This document shows positions 24,980-35,200 of a DNA stretch of 64,000 nucleotides, piece after piece. Position 1 is the stretch's first letter; each line of letters begins with the position of its first letter. A program made the translations under genes and the position numbers. The DNA comes from Sanderia malayensis (lineage: Eukaryota > Cnidaria > Scyphozoa > Semaeostomeae > Pelagiidae): assembly GCA_013076295.1 (NCBI GenBank), contig RQOL01000861.1:3472001-3536000 (forward strand). The letters are read 5' to 3'. Below the pieces are notes generated by a model that had not been told where the DNA came from, did not search any database, and was given only the letters and a program-made list of their open reading frames with translations.

Positions 24980-25870
24980 TATGTAACACGTGTGTCATCA
25001 AAATCCTTATTACGTAATGCATGCTCCTGCGCAATAACTTATATATGACACTGCGCATACACGCCCACCTTTAGGGCACTCTGACCCTTACACTAATCCT
25101 AACCCTAACCCTAACCCTGACCGATACACCATACACTGTCCGTAGCATTACGTCATGTATACTCCTGCGCAGTAGCCTATATATGGCACTGCGCATACAC
25201 ACCCACCTTTACGGCCTCTAACCCTAACCCTAACCCTAATTCCAACCCTAACCCATGCACCATACACCATACACTGTCAGTAGTATTACGTCATGTACAC
25301 TCCTGCGCAGTAGCCTATATATGGCACTGCGCATACACACCCACCTTTACAGCCTCTAACCCTAACCCTAACCCTAATTCCAACCCTAACCCATACACCA
25401 TACACCATACACCATACACCGTCAGTGGTATTACGTCATGTATACTCCTGCGCAGTAGCCTATATATGGTACTGCGCATACACATCCACCTTTACGGCCT
25501 CTAGCCCTAGCCCTAACCCTAACCCTAACCCATACACCATACACTGTCAGTAGCATTACGTCATGTATGCTCCTGCGCAGTAGCCTATATATGGCACTGC
25601 GCATACACACCCACCTTTACGGCCTCTAACCCTAACCCTAACCCTAGTTCTAACCCTAACCCATACACCATACACCATACACTGTCAGTAGTATTACGTC
25701 ATGTACACTCCTGCGCAGTAGCCTATATATGGCCCTGCGCATACACACCCACCTTTACGGCCTCTAACCCTAACCGTAACTGATAGACCAGACACTGTCA
25801 GTAGTATTACGTCATGCATACTCCTGCATAGTATCCAATCGAAGGCACTGCGCATGCACGCCCGATTAAA
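24980..25870. repeat. Satellite with embedded telomere-type CCCTAA units
   Basis: Seven tandem copies begin near 25009, 25146, 25284, 25429, 25554, 25692 and 25805, so the period is about 113-145 bases. Each has TTACGTCATG, then CTCCTGCGCAGTAGCC, TATATATGGCACTGCGCATA and CACCCACCTTTACGGCC. Two to five AACCCT units and a CATACACCATACACTGTCAG block follow. Length variation comes mainly from the number of CCCTAA and ATACACC units. The array begins about 90 bases 5' of the ESF1 start codon. Confidence 0.9.
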
Positions 25871-26350
25871 TAACAAATGGATTAAAACATAAAAGTAAAT
25901 GTTCTCACCAGGACTTGAACCAGTGCTCTCGCGTTTAGTTTGCAGGTAAGTTACCTGTAGTCCACAGGAGGGCTTGGCTTGCCAACAGTTGAGAATAGTA
26001 TAATGTCAAAGGAATTAACGCACCAGACATATAGTCATCCTTACGCTCCACATACATGTGTCATGCCATATTTGAAATTGGCCGGAACAGCAAATCATTT
26101 CGTTATCGAATTAAAATGTGCCCTTATAGACAGAAGCAAGCTAAGATCGAACCCCTTGAACTAAGAGTTAGGGCTTTTAAAAACGCTCGCAATATAGACG
26201 TCCTTTCAGGCTCTGCGATACCTCCGTTTAACCTTTACCGAAATACACCAATGTCCCTCTGCATGGCATTACATCATGTGCGTTTCTGCGCAGTCAGCAT
26301 AATAGCCATGCCACGGGTTAGGGTCAGGGTTTGATATGGCATATAGTACA

Positions 26351-26749
26351 CGCTTTTTTTTTTATAAGAAACCGGTTTATAAGAAACCTAGATCTAGACG
26401 CCCTAAAATTTAAGAAACTTTTAGAACTACAAGGAAATATTTAAGAAACATTAGAAATTTTGGAAACACGTTTTTCCTTTACGGATTCAACAAATTTCAA
26501 CTACAGTAAGTGTGTTTTATGTGCAAAGCATAACATTGTCGGCTCCACATGACGATTTTTCGCATTGATGATTTTTCTTTGTTATAATACTAATATTTTG
26601 CCACATCCACGTTTTTTTCTTCGTTTTCACTACAACTTTTTTCATTAAATTAAGAAACTTTTAAGAAACTTTTAGAACTAAAATGTGGCCAAAAATTAAG
26701 AAACTTTTACTACTAGGCCTTGAGCCAGGTTTCTTATATAAAAAAAACG
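26351..26749. mobile_element. T-rich palindromic element
   Basis: About 399 bp. The left end (CG..T-run..ATAAGAAACC) and the right end (GGTTTCTTATAT..A-run..CG) are inverted copies. Inside are several repeats of AAGAAACTTTTAGAACTA and related words. No reading frame; probably a non-autonomous element of uncertain class. Confidence 0.5.
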
Positions 26750-26767
26750 TATATGGGCGTAGCTTGA

Positions 26768-26807
26768 GTAGGCACGCCCATCATATGGATAAGATGGGCG
26801 TGCCTAC
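26768..26807. repeat. Perfect hairpin with 15-base arms
   Basis: GTAGGCACGCCCATC (26768-26782) and its exact reverse complement (26793-26807), separated by 10 bases. It lies between two mobile elements in the repeat island. Confidence 0.8.
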
Positions 26808-26830
26808 GTAGTAAGATGGGTGTCTAAACC

Positions 26831-27680
26831 TGGACTTGCTCCAAGTCTCTCTCTTATATGTCATCTCTCGATAAAATAAAACAATAAAAAGGGAAAGGAG
26901 AAAAGGAGAAAGAAGGAGAGAGACAACCAGTGGCGTAGCTACGATTTGGCGGTGAAGGGGCGAAACCCGGACAAATTCCGACAATATTCCGACGAAATTT
27001 AGAGATGTTGACAAATGTTTTGACAAACACTTTTAAAGTTTGGTCGTTGCCCCGTTTATATGTCGCATAACTTTTCTTTAGGGCAAGAATATGCAACCAT
27101 TTTCCTTTTTAGCGATAGCAAATGGACTTTCCGGAGTCCCTACAAATTCAGATTGAATGCTTCGGTCGGTAGCAATAATTTCACCATGGTATTTTTCATC
27201 GTGGTTCCTTCTGTAGTCACTATCGAAACAAAGCATTCGATTTTTGTCGTTTAACTTTACTTTGACTGACCATTTTTCTTTGCAATTTATAATCAGCTGT
27301 CGAATTTCTGTTAAATTAAAGTGAGATAAAACCGGAAAACAATTTGATGTCGTTGTTTATGAAATGAATGGATGTGTGTGAAGCTTTATCAAAAACAATT
27401 TAAAAAATTGAATTGATATTCTTCTTGAGGTTCAAAATTTGCAAAATAATATTTTTTGACGACATTTTTCTTGTTGTCAATTTTCCGACAAATTTTCCGA
27501 CAAGCAGTTGGAAACGTTTGGTGGGGGGGCGGCCGCCCCCCCTGCCCCCCCTTTAGCTACGCCACTGGAGACAACTCTCTCTCCTTCCTTCTCCTTTCCC
27601 TTTTTTCTTTTTCCCTCCCTTAGGTTTGTTTTATTTTATCGAGAGATGACATATAAGAGAGAGACTTGGAGCAAGTTCAG
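26831..27680. mobile_element. Outer palindromic hAT-like MITE, interrupted
   Basis: The ends TGGACTTGCTCCAAGTCTCT (left) and AGAGACTTGGAGCAAGTTCA (right) belong to inverted arms of about 90 bases, including a shared CTCTCGATAAAATAAAAC. Both sides are flanked by TCTAAACC (26823-26830 and 27681-27688), a 7-8 bp target duplication. Without the inner insertion the element would be about 200 bp and almost entirely a hairpin. The inner element at 26928-27567 sits near the middle of this hairpin. Confidence 0.78.
26928..27567. mobile_element. Non-autonomous hAT element nested in the outer MITE
   Basis: 640 bp. The ends are the exact 14-base inverted repeat CAGTGGCGTAGCTA. An exact 8-base duplication GAGACAAC lies outside each end (26920-26927 and 27568-27575). 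An 8-bp duplication and C/T-A-G-type ends are features of the hAT superfamily. There is no transposase frame inside. A G/C run precedes the right end. Confidence 0.88.
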
Positions 27681-28666
27681 TCTAAACCATACAGCCCCAC
27701 GTTAAGTACGCTGCTGCGCAGTAAATAACTGGCCCACTGCTCATGCTGACCACTAATGGTTTCTCAGTTTTCGTTACTCATACTTCGTTACATATTTTAT
27801 ACAATTCTCCGTTGGCCCTTTTGACCACTAGTATTTTTTGCCAACCGTGTTGATTTTCACCTCACCATTCATGTTCACTTCACGCCCCCTTTCTTTCTGC
27901 GATAAAGTTTAATTTTCCACAACTTTACATTCCTTTTCTTTCCAAAAAATGATTGACAACACATGCGAAGGTACGTTATATTTATCTGTTATTACTTTCA
28001 AATCTGTTTGAGTTATAAACGTTGATGTCTCTATTTTCGCTGAATTTTTGCAATTTTTTTCTTTGCCGTAAGCTAACACGAGGTCAGCAGATATTAAGGC
28101 CCACACAAAAAATGTTTGCATTGGAAAATGGTTAAATAAATCGAAACAATTTTCGGTATTTTATAGCTAGGCAACGAGAAGTATTTCTGAATTCTATTTA
28201 CAGCTTAGAATTTACTATCAAACGGTGATAAAACGTTTTAAAATGGATACGGCTTTTGCTGGCTGGGTTGACATCTGATAAATTCCACGCCACGCCCCCC
28301 GTTTTGTTGACAAATATTTGATACACGTTTATTTAATTGTTTATTTTGATATCAGTTTAGGAGTTAATCTCTGCCGTTTTCATGGAAACTGGGTAAAATA
28401 AAAATCAGAGCTTATAACATTTTGTTTACATATATTTATACTCTTAGTTATTGGTAAGTAAACTAAGTATTATACAGATACAAATACAAATATTCAGTGG
28501 CAATTAAAACACAACACAACATATCAAAATTTTTCTATCATAGAAAGGTTGAATGTGTTTTAAGAATAAATGATTTAAAAAATATTGATTGTTGATTAAG
28601 CATTAAATTCAAGCTTTTGACTGGCTGATGTTTCATCTCAGTCCATGGAATTGTGCTTCATGCCAA

Positions 28667-29059
28667 TTACTGGAGCTGAAACGTCTTGCAAGTGGTTCTT
28701 TTGCATTTGCAGTCCTTGAACAATGTGACAATTTTTTGTCGGTATGTGGTTCCATTGCCTTGTTTGTTGTCATGACAAGGAATATTTACAGTAACGAGTT
28801 CTTTTTTTACAGGTGCACAAAATGAACAAACTGCTTTCAGCTTTAAGCCGTACTTCTTTGATTTTGGGTAAGAAAAGGAGCCACACAGACCGTAGCAAAA
28901 GTTATTATTGATGACCACTGGTCTACAACCTGGCAATGTGACTGTGTAGTTGAATGATTTTGTGAAACACAATTCGTTCTCTCCTGGCACAGGTAGTCCA
29001 TGGATGCTTGCCGCACCGGATACAAATAGAAGTGAATACAATGCAAGTGTCATTGCCAT
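28667..29059 (-). CDS. Secreted DAN/gremlin-like cystine-knot protein
   Basis: One coding exon, 130 aa. The start ATG at 29059 opens a hydrophobic signal peptide (MAMTLALYSLLFVSGAAS). The mature part is almost all a C-terminal cystine-knot domain: LCFTKSFNYTVTLPGC, NNNFCYGLCGSF, AVCSFCAPVKKELV, NIPC, then VTLFKDCKCKRTTC. The order GC .. FCYGxCxSF .. CSxC .. C .. CxC is that of gremlin/DAN-family BMP antagonists, with bursicon and norrin-like knots as the alternatives. Two N-glycosylation sites (NYT, NGT) are visible. The frame extends upstream to an acceptor near 29096, so the 5' UTR is probably spliced (see 29973). By family this is an extracellular ligand that sequesters BMPs; that role is inferred. 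Confidence 0.85.
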   Translation of the reverse strand: MAMTLALYSLLFVSGAASIHGLPVPGENELCFTKSFNYTVTLPGCRPVVINNNFCYGLCGSFSYPKSKKYGLKLKAVCSFCAPVKKELVTVNIPCHDNKQGNGTTYRQKIVTLFKDCKCKRTTCKTFQLQ

Positions 29060-29972
29060 AATTTCTCGATGTGATGATGTCTTGATTTTCGGCAAGCTGA
29101 AAAAGGTATGAGTTATTGTACTGAGAATTGAATCACCAACCTCTGACCCACCTCACAATGATCATCAGCAAATGATTCATATCTATTGTTAAATCATTAG
29201 GCAGCTGGTTGATCACAAACAGTGTAGTTAAGTCAAGGGATTATCTATGACCTAACAGCCTTTTCACTAAAAATAGTTAAGGGCTATTTTGATTGCAAAT
29301 GAATGAAAGAATGCATAAATGCATCCTTCTGTATCTGAATTGCATAGATTTGCATAGATTTATCTGTGCTTAAGGCTTTTAAAAAGGTATTGAATATGCA
29401 ATGAAGTTTGAGGACCAGTAAACATTGTAATTGGGTCTGCTAAAATTTTATTTCAGATTGATATAAGTTTTTTTAACTGACTGTGCAAAAGAAGCCAAAA
29501 TTCAAGTCATTGCTTTGCAAAAATCAAATTCATTAAGAAATTTTATTTGAAAATTAGCAAATTAAGCTGCAATGACAGCCATGACTAAAATCCTTTAGAT
29601 AACTTTCTGTTTACCATTGAAGTATCAAATTTAAGGTACCTACATGTGTGGGCTTTATATAGATTAATACCACAAAGTCGTCTTGTAAGCTTCTCCGGTT
29701 TGTATTTTGAAAAGAGTGTGGAAAGTCTAGTTGGAGAATTGTAATTCTCCGAGACTGACGCAAGAGGTTAGCACGAATCGTCTTGTCCAACAACCATGAA
29801 ATAACCCATTTCCTGGATTCTCAAATTAATCGGATTACCAAGACTGAGAGGAGACCTTCTAATTAGCAGGGTAATTTACCTTGGAAAGGTAACCTTGTTC
29901 TCTCATTTACCTACACTAATTTTGAATAGATGAGAATTCAACGCACATGAACTAAATCTGATTTTTACTCAC

Positions 29973-30150
29973 CTCGGATTGGCCAACTTGTTGTTGGAGA
30001 TCTGTTAATAATTGGACTATCTTGTCGATGGCTTAGCCAGTTGTGACAATACAGGTTTTGATCTGCAACTATGGATGCTTCGATATGATGTTTAAGCCCC
30101 TTGTTAAACTGTGCTTTCTATTCTGCTACAATCTCTGAGAGGCCTCCGTC
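29973..30150 (-). other. Probable 5' UTR exon of the DAN/gremlin-like gene
   Basis: A strong donor (CGAG|GTGAGTAAA on the minus strand, exon edge 29973) pairs naturally with the acceptor TTTTTCAG near 29096, just 5' of the coding exon. The 5' end is not determined; the upper limit given is only approximate. Confidence 0.4.
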
Positions 30151-31514
30151 CACTACAGGTTATACGCGCGGAATGATCAACTTATGATGCGGTCGTTCTT
30201 TTTAAGCTCCAAAATTATTCCTAATTTTAGAACAAGCGATATTAGAATTAATTACCGATAGCACGCATGTGGATGCCATGCAGGCAATGTATTATTGACT
30301 ATTGCTGATACCTCTGCCAGTGATAAACGATCAATTTCCACACCTTTACTGCGAAACCTATATTTAATGCCTTGCTGCAGCAAATCTATAGGCCGTGGAT
30401 GGATGAAATTCTTGTGGTGTATTTTTAGCTACTCTTGATTTATAAAGCCTTGACATTTGTCCGATATTCAAAGAGCTGCTTGGAAATGTTTCTTCACACT
30501 AGCACGCTGTGCGTCAGGGTTAGAATGGCATTGCGTTATAAGTAGTAATTAAGAAGCTTGCCTAATTGCCAGAGTGCATTCACCCGGCTAATATCTCCAC
30601 CCACTCCGCCTTAATGTGATTGGTCAGTGATGCAGCAATACCACAGCACAAGGTCAGGTATCATGTGTGATTTTCCCAATGCAGTTTCAAGAAGACTGCT
30701 TTTTCCCCGACTTCAACACCCTATGCGTTTGCCTGTTCATGTTGCCCTCAATCAATAACATACCTCCACATTCATCTGTGATTATCAAAGAGCAAATTGC
30801 TAAGTCTCATTGTAGCTTCTTATTAAATTAATGCAGGCATAGTTCAGTAATGATCGTATCCTCACAGTTTGAATATGATTGAATGAGAAGTTCACTTCAG
30901 TGATTATCAGACCAAATGCAAGATAGCATACGTGATACGTGGTATGGTAGCTATGCCGTGTTTTGCAAATCAATTCTTTACCGATTCTCACAGGATAATA
31001 AACGTAAAGTGTTTATCGAGCCAGAGTTAAGTGCTTAATTCTATGGTATTCAGATTTTAATCCTTTATTGCTTGTTGCTTATTGAAACAACAACTTCCAA
31101 CCGGCTCCATAAAACCACTGGAGTCATAGAGGATAAAATTTTTTAATTTCTTAAAGCTAACGTCGTTTTTTTATATTTAACGTGCATATTGGAAAAGAGG
31201 TTGCATAATTAGCTTCTTCAATAGCATATACCTCAACCTCGCTTTGAAGTGAGATTTCCGTGGACTTGTTGACTCAGTTTGGTACTCACATGACAGATAA
31301 CTTATTGGCTTGGTTTACTGGGTATTCTTAGCGCTAAACCTGGAGTAATATGTCCTTCTTCTAGAAATGGGTCTTTCCCCAATTCAACACCTGAACAAAA
31401 CTACCTTAAATCCGCAAATGAATCCCGTTATAGCTGGATTTTTATTCAATTTTGAGCTTCTTCAAAGCTACAGTATGCAGTTAAGTAATAACGTTATTGG
31501 TCTAAACTTACCAC

Positions 31515-31680
31515 ACAACTTCAATGTCTTGATATTGGGCTTAATATCCTTGTACGCCATGCATACTCCTGCGCATTAGCTTATATATGGCACTGCGCAT
31601 GTATCCGTGATTATTAGGATGGGGAGGTTTCTTATTGTTCAGAGGTGGGGGCTTATTCGAGAATTCAAGCACAAGCAGAG
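31515..31680. repeat. Dispersed repeat B, copy 2, carrying a satellite monomer
   Basis: Flanking words match copy 1 at 22739-22850 (ACTTCAATGTCTTGATATTG, GGGCTTAATATCCTTG before; TTATTAGGATGG and GGGGGCTTATTCGAG after). Between them, at about 31553-31609, is a single unit of the 25-kb satellite (ATACTCCTGCGCATTAGC, TATATATGGCACTGCGCAT) that copy 1 lacks. Confidence 0.7.
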
Positions 31681-32143
31681 CAACCGAATTACAGTATCGA
31701 CCCCCACATATCCAGCTACGATTCGATCGTTTTGTTCAGTGCTTCGTCATTCTATGTAAGGCTATGTGAAGATTGTTGATGAGAGATTGATGAGAAACTC
31801 ATCATTTTGCACCCTTGTGTTTGCATTGATGGTCTTGTCTCATGACCATGAATGTAACGCTAATGCGGCCAATGCGTCTAGTTCTGACAATTAATCAGCC
31901 ATCGTTTCAGAGACCCACATGTTCGATTTGCAACCTGCACAAAGCCATTTGGAATGATGATTTTCAAAGATACCTAATACAAGCACCTGTCATGTTGTCA
32001 TCAATGCCGCAATATGTATATTCCCATGGGTGAATCATGAATCATATCGGGAATATTCTGGAAAGCATAAACATTTTTTACCGCCTGTATCTTGTTTAGC
32101 CGTTTAGTTGTTATCTACGACTTTGCAAATTCGCATGAGTTGT

Positions 32144-32170
32144 ACAGAAAGTTTACATTAAACTTTCTGT
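32144..32170. promoter_or_regulatory. Perfect 12-base palindrome upstream of the giant receptor start
   Basis: ACAGAAAGTTTA, three-base spacer, TAAACTTTCTGT. It ends 34 bases before the ATG at 32205, within the promoter or 5' UTR. The function is not known; it could be a dimeric factor site or simply chance. Confidence 0.4.
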
Positions 32171-32204
32171 AAGCTTTAATTATTACATTAAAGTTTATTT
32201 GACA

Positions 32205-35200
32205 ATGGCAGCGTTTTGTACTTTGCTGCTTTTCAGTATTGGGTGAGTAGCTAATATCTTTTGCACATTTTGCGCACAGTTTCTTGGATCTGAGAGTTAA
32301 CAATCATGCGAAACACATTTTCTGGAATTGTAGTTTTCGTCTCCCAGTCTCGGAGTTTTAGTTATTGTGATATCATCTTCAGCTATTATTCTGGTTTGCA
32401 TGTTTTATTTCCTTAAAGACACTTAATTTCACAGACCACTTCAATTTCTTGCTTGTTTCGACAAACATCGCAAAAAAATCATTTTTGTCACCCACGCTAT
32501 GGAAATCCATTTAGAATCGCAGAGCAATTATTGCTGGAAGTTAGCGCAATTTCAAAATTAGAATTCAAAACTCAACCATAATGCCGTTATTTTATGAAAT
32601 TGAACATACAAATGATGGGGCACAAGTCACAAGACGTGAAATTGTCAATGAAACGATATCTGTTGGCAATCCATTGAAAAATTGCCTGAGAAACTTCCAT
32701 ATTATATGCGGCTTATTCCAGCGGCTAATTGTGCTTGCTATTCTGTCTGTTTCATTAATACTTCATAGATAATGTGAATATAAAGTCTCTGCAATTGGTC
32801 TATTGGTGTTTACATGTTTCTACAAATATTTGTTATGATGCGTATCAAGAGGATTTTGTTTACGTTGTAGCTATATTGTATATTGTTTATTGATGGGTGC
32901 CGAAGAAGGTTTTACATCGTTGCGTACGTTGAGCATTTTGTTTACGTTGTAGCTATATTGTATATTGTTTATTGATGGTTGCCCAAAAATGTTTACACCG
33001 ATGCGTACGTTGAGGATTTTGTTTACGTTGTAGCTATATTGCACATTGTTTATTGATGGGTATACAAGAAGGTTTTACACCGATGCTTTTGACGCATGTA
33101 CGCATCGTGCAACGTAAACAAAATCCTCACCTTGAAGATTTTGTTTACGTTGCACATTGTCCATTTTAAACAGATGTGAACAGTAGAACTCTGTACGCTA
33201 ATGCGTCACGTTGATTATTAAGGTTAATCACATGCTGGTAGTAGCTACATCTTTGCTAACCTATCAGTAGCTAGTCTGAAGCTAATTTACAAGCCCTCTT
33301 TAATAAAAATCAGTGACTGGAGCGCTTTACGGTATTCAGTTATCAGATGAGTTCAGTTGTTTAATTGTTAAAGATAAAGCATTTATACAACATGAGCTCA
33401 TATCTCTATATAGCTGTAATGATTCCATGTTGTTCCAATGTTACTACCAACGATAGTCTGATAATATGCAGTCGAATTCTAAAAGCGGCCACCTCCTGAT
33501 AACGGTCAACGGCCACTAATCTTTAAAGTCCCAGTTGCTTTTTCAAAGTACTGTTTAATCTTCAGCTAGCGGCCACCTCACACGTATGAGGAGGTGGCCG
33601 CTAGCTGAAACGTAACGTATGTATTCTCAACCTCCTCATATATGACATATAGAGTGTTTGATTTACAGTTTGGCAGGCACCCGGGCTCAACAATTGACCG
33701 TGCGTAACCCCATACCAGCTCTTAACGTTTCGGTATGCGGTTATCTTGAGTATCGCATCCCAGCTGATACCTTTCACGATGACATCGATGGTGATACGAG
33801 ACACCTGAACTTAACATTGCGAAATTCAAGTGGAATTATCAGCAAACACCACTGGGTGAACTTCAACTCTGCGACGCAAACGATAATCGCGCTGGTTCAC
33901 AGTCATGTCTTTAGCAGCGCCGAAGTAACTGTCAATGAATACAATTTCATATTGACAGCGACAACGAAACGTGGTGTTTCAATATCTACTAATGTCAGCC
34001 TCGTGGTTTCAGACCGAGCCACGCGTAATTCAACTGTATCATTGGCTCTGACGTTTGCTTGGGTCGGCAGCCACTCTCCCCCGCCTGTTATTATCCTGAA
34101 GGTCATCTTCGATAGACTCGCTGCCTACTTCAATATCAGTGTGCAAAGTTTGCGTTACGCACATGTTTTCGAAATTCGTAACGTCTTCGCTGTGAAGATT
34201 GTGAATTGCACAGAGATATCAACAAAATGCAACCAACAATCCGTCAGTTTACTGAAGTCCAAGCTGTACAACAATATGGGAACACTACCTGCCTTTTTCA
34301 GTGCCATGAATCCGGAAATTTACGTTATGTATGTGCAGGTCTCACCCACGGGCCCGTGTACGAAACGAACCGTTCCAACGGTCCAAAACAAATACCCGGT
34401 AATCACTTTATCCGCATGCGCGACATTTTCTTACCGTCTACCGTCTGTGTTTTACGACGAAGAAGACAACTACAATCTGCAATTGCACGTCCATGCGTTT
34501 GATGGCATAGTGCCACAAGACCCAGAGAAAATATGGGCTACAATTAACACAGCCGAGAACAAAATCTACGGTGTAATAACTGATGAAATTGTCAACAAGC
34601 AGCCCAGGGATGGCTACAATCTGACAATCAGAGCATTTGATTCGACGGATCTCTACGCTGACACAAGTCTTATTCTACGCATTAACAATCCAGCTCCGTT
34701 GAAGAAGTATTATCAGTTCACGCTGTATCTCTCGTTGATACCAGAACGGTTTTTGTTTGAAACCTGGGAGAAGTTCATGGTTGTCGGCATGCTAAACGGA
34801 TTTCTCAAAGGGAATAATTCGAATTTAGTCCAATGGAAGAAAACTGGTGCTCGATCTGTCAGTCTAGCAGTTAGCATTTGCTCTCTGTCTCAAAGATGTG
34901 ACAATGTGGCTGCTGCAAGTATTTTTAACCGGATGGTCCTGTCAGGCAATACTCCGCAACCCGAGTTTGCAAAGGTTTTCTCCTCCCGCTACATATTAAC
35001 CGCAGTAACCACGTTCATCGATCCAATATGCAAGCTTCCAATGAACCCGCCGGTTCCTCTGGTTAACCCCTGGCTGGTTGCTGCGACACATTGCGGTGTT
35101 ACGGAGTTTCAAATACCAAGCGGTTTGTTTTTTGACTCGGAAGATGGCAATGCTCGCAATTTGAACATAGAACTGCTTGCTAATAATTTCAAGCCACTAT

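Larger units (their letters stand above)
30151..32204. other. Divergent intergenic region
   Basis: Separates the minus-strand cystine-knot gene from the plus-strand giant receptor, so both promoters should lie here. Contains dispersed repeat B with a satellite monomer at 31515-31680 and a small perfect palindrome at 32144-32170. No other gene seen. Confidence 0.5.

Noticed and set aside
24980..25870. CRISPR-like array
   Set aside because: Repeats are tandem units with continuous homology and telomere-type runs, not short direct repeats with unique spacers; the DNA is animal.
25895..25985. Possible tRNA or tRNA-derived SINE (minus-strand GGTTCAAGTCC, B-box-like)
   Set aside because: No matching A box and no foldable cloverleaf; acceptor and D arms could not be formed.
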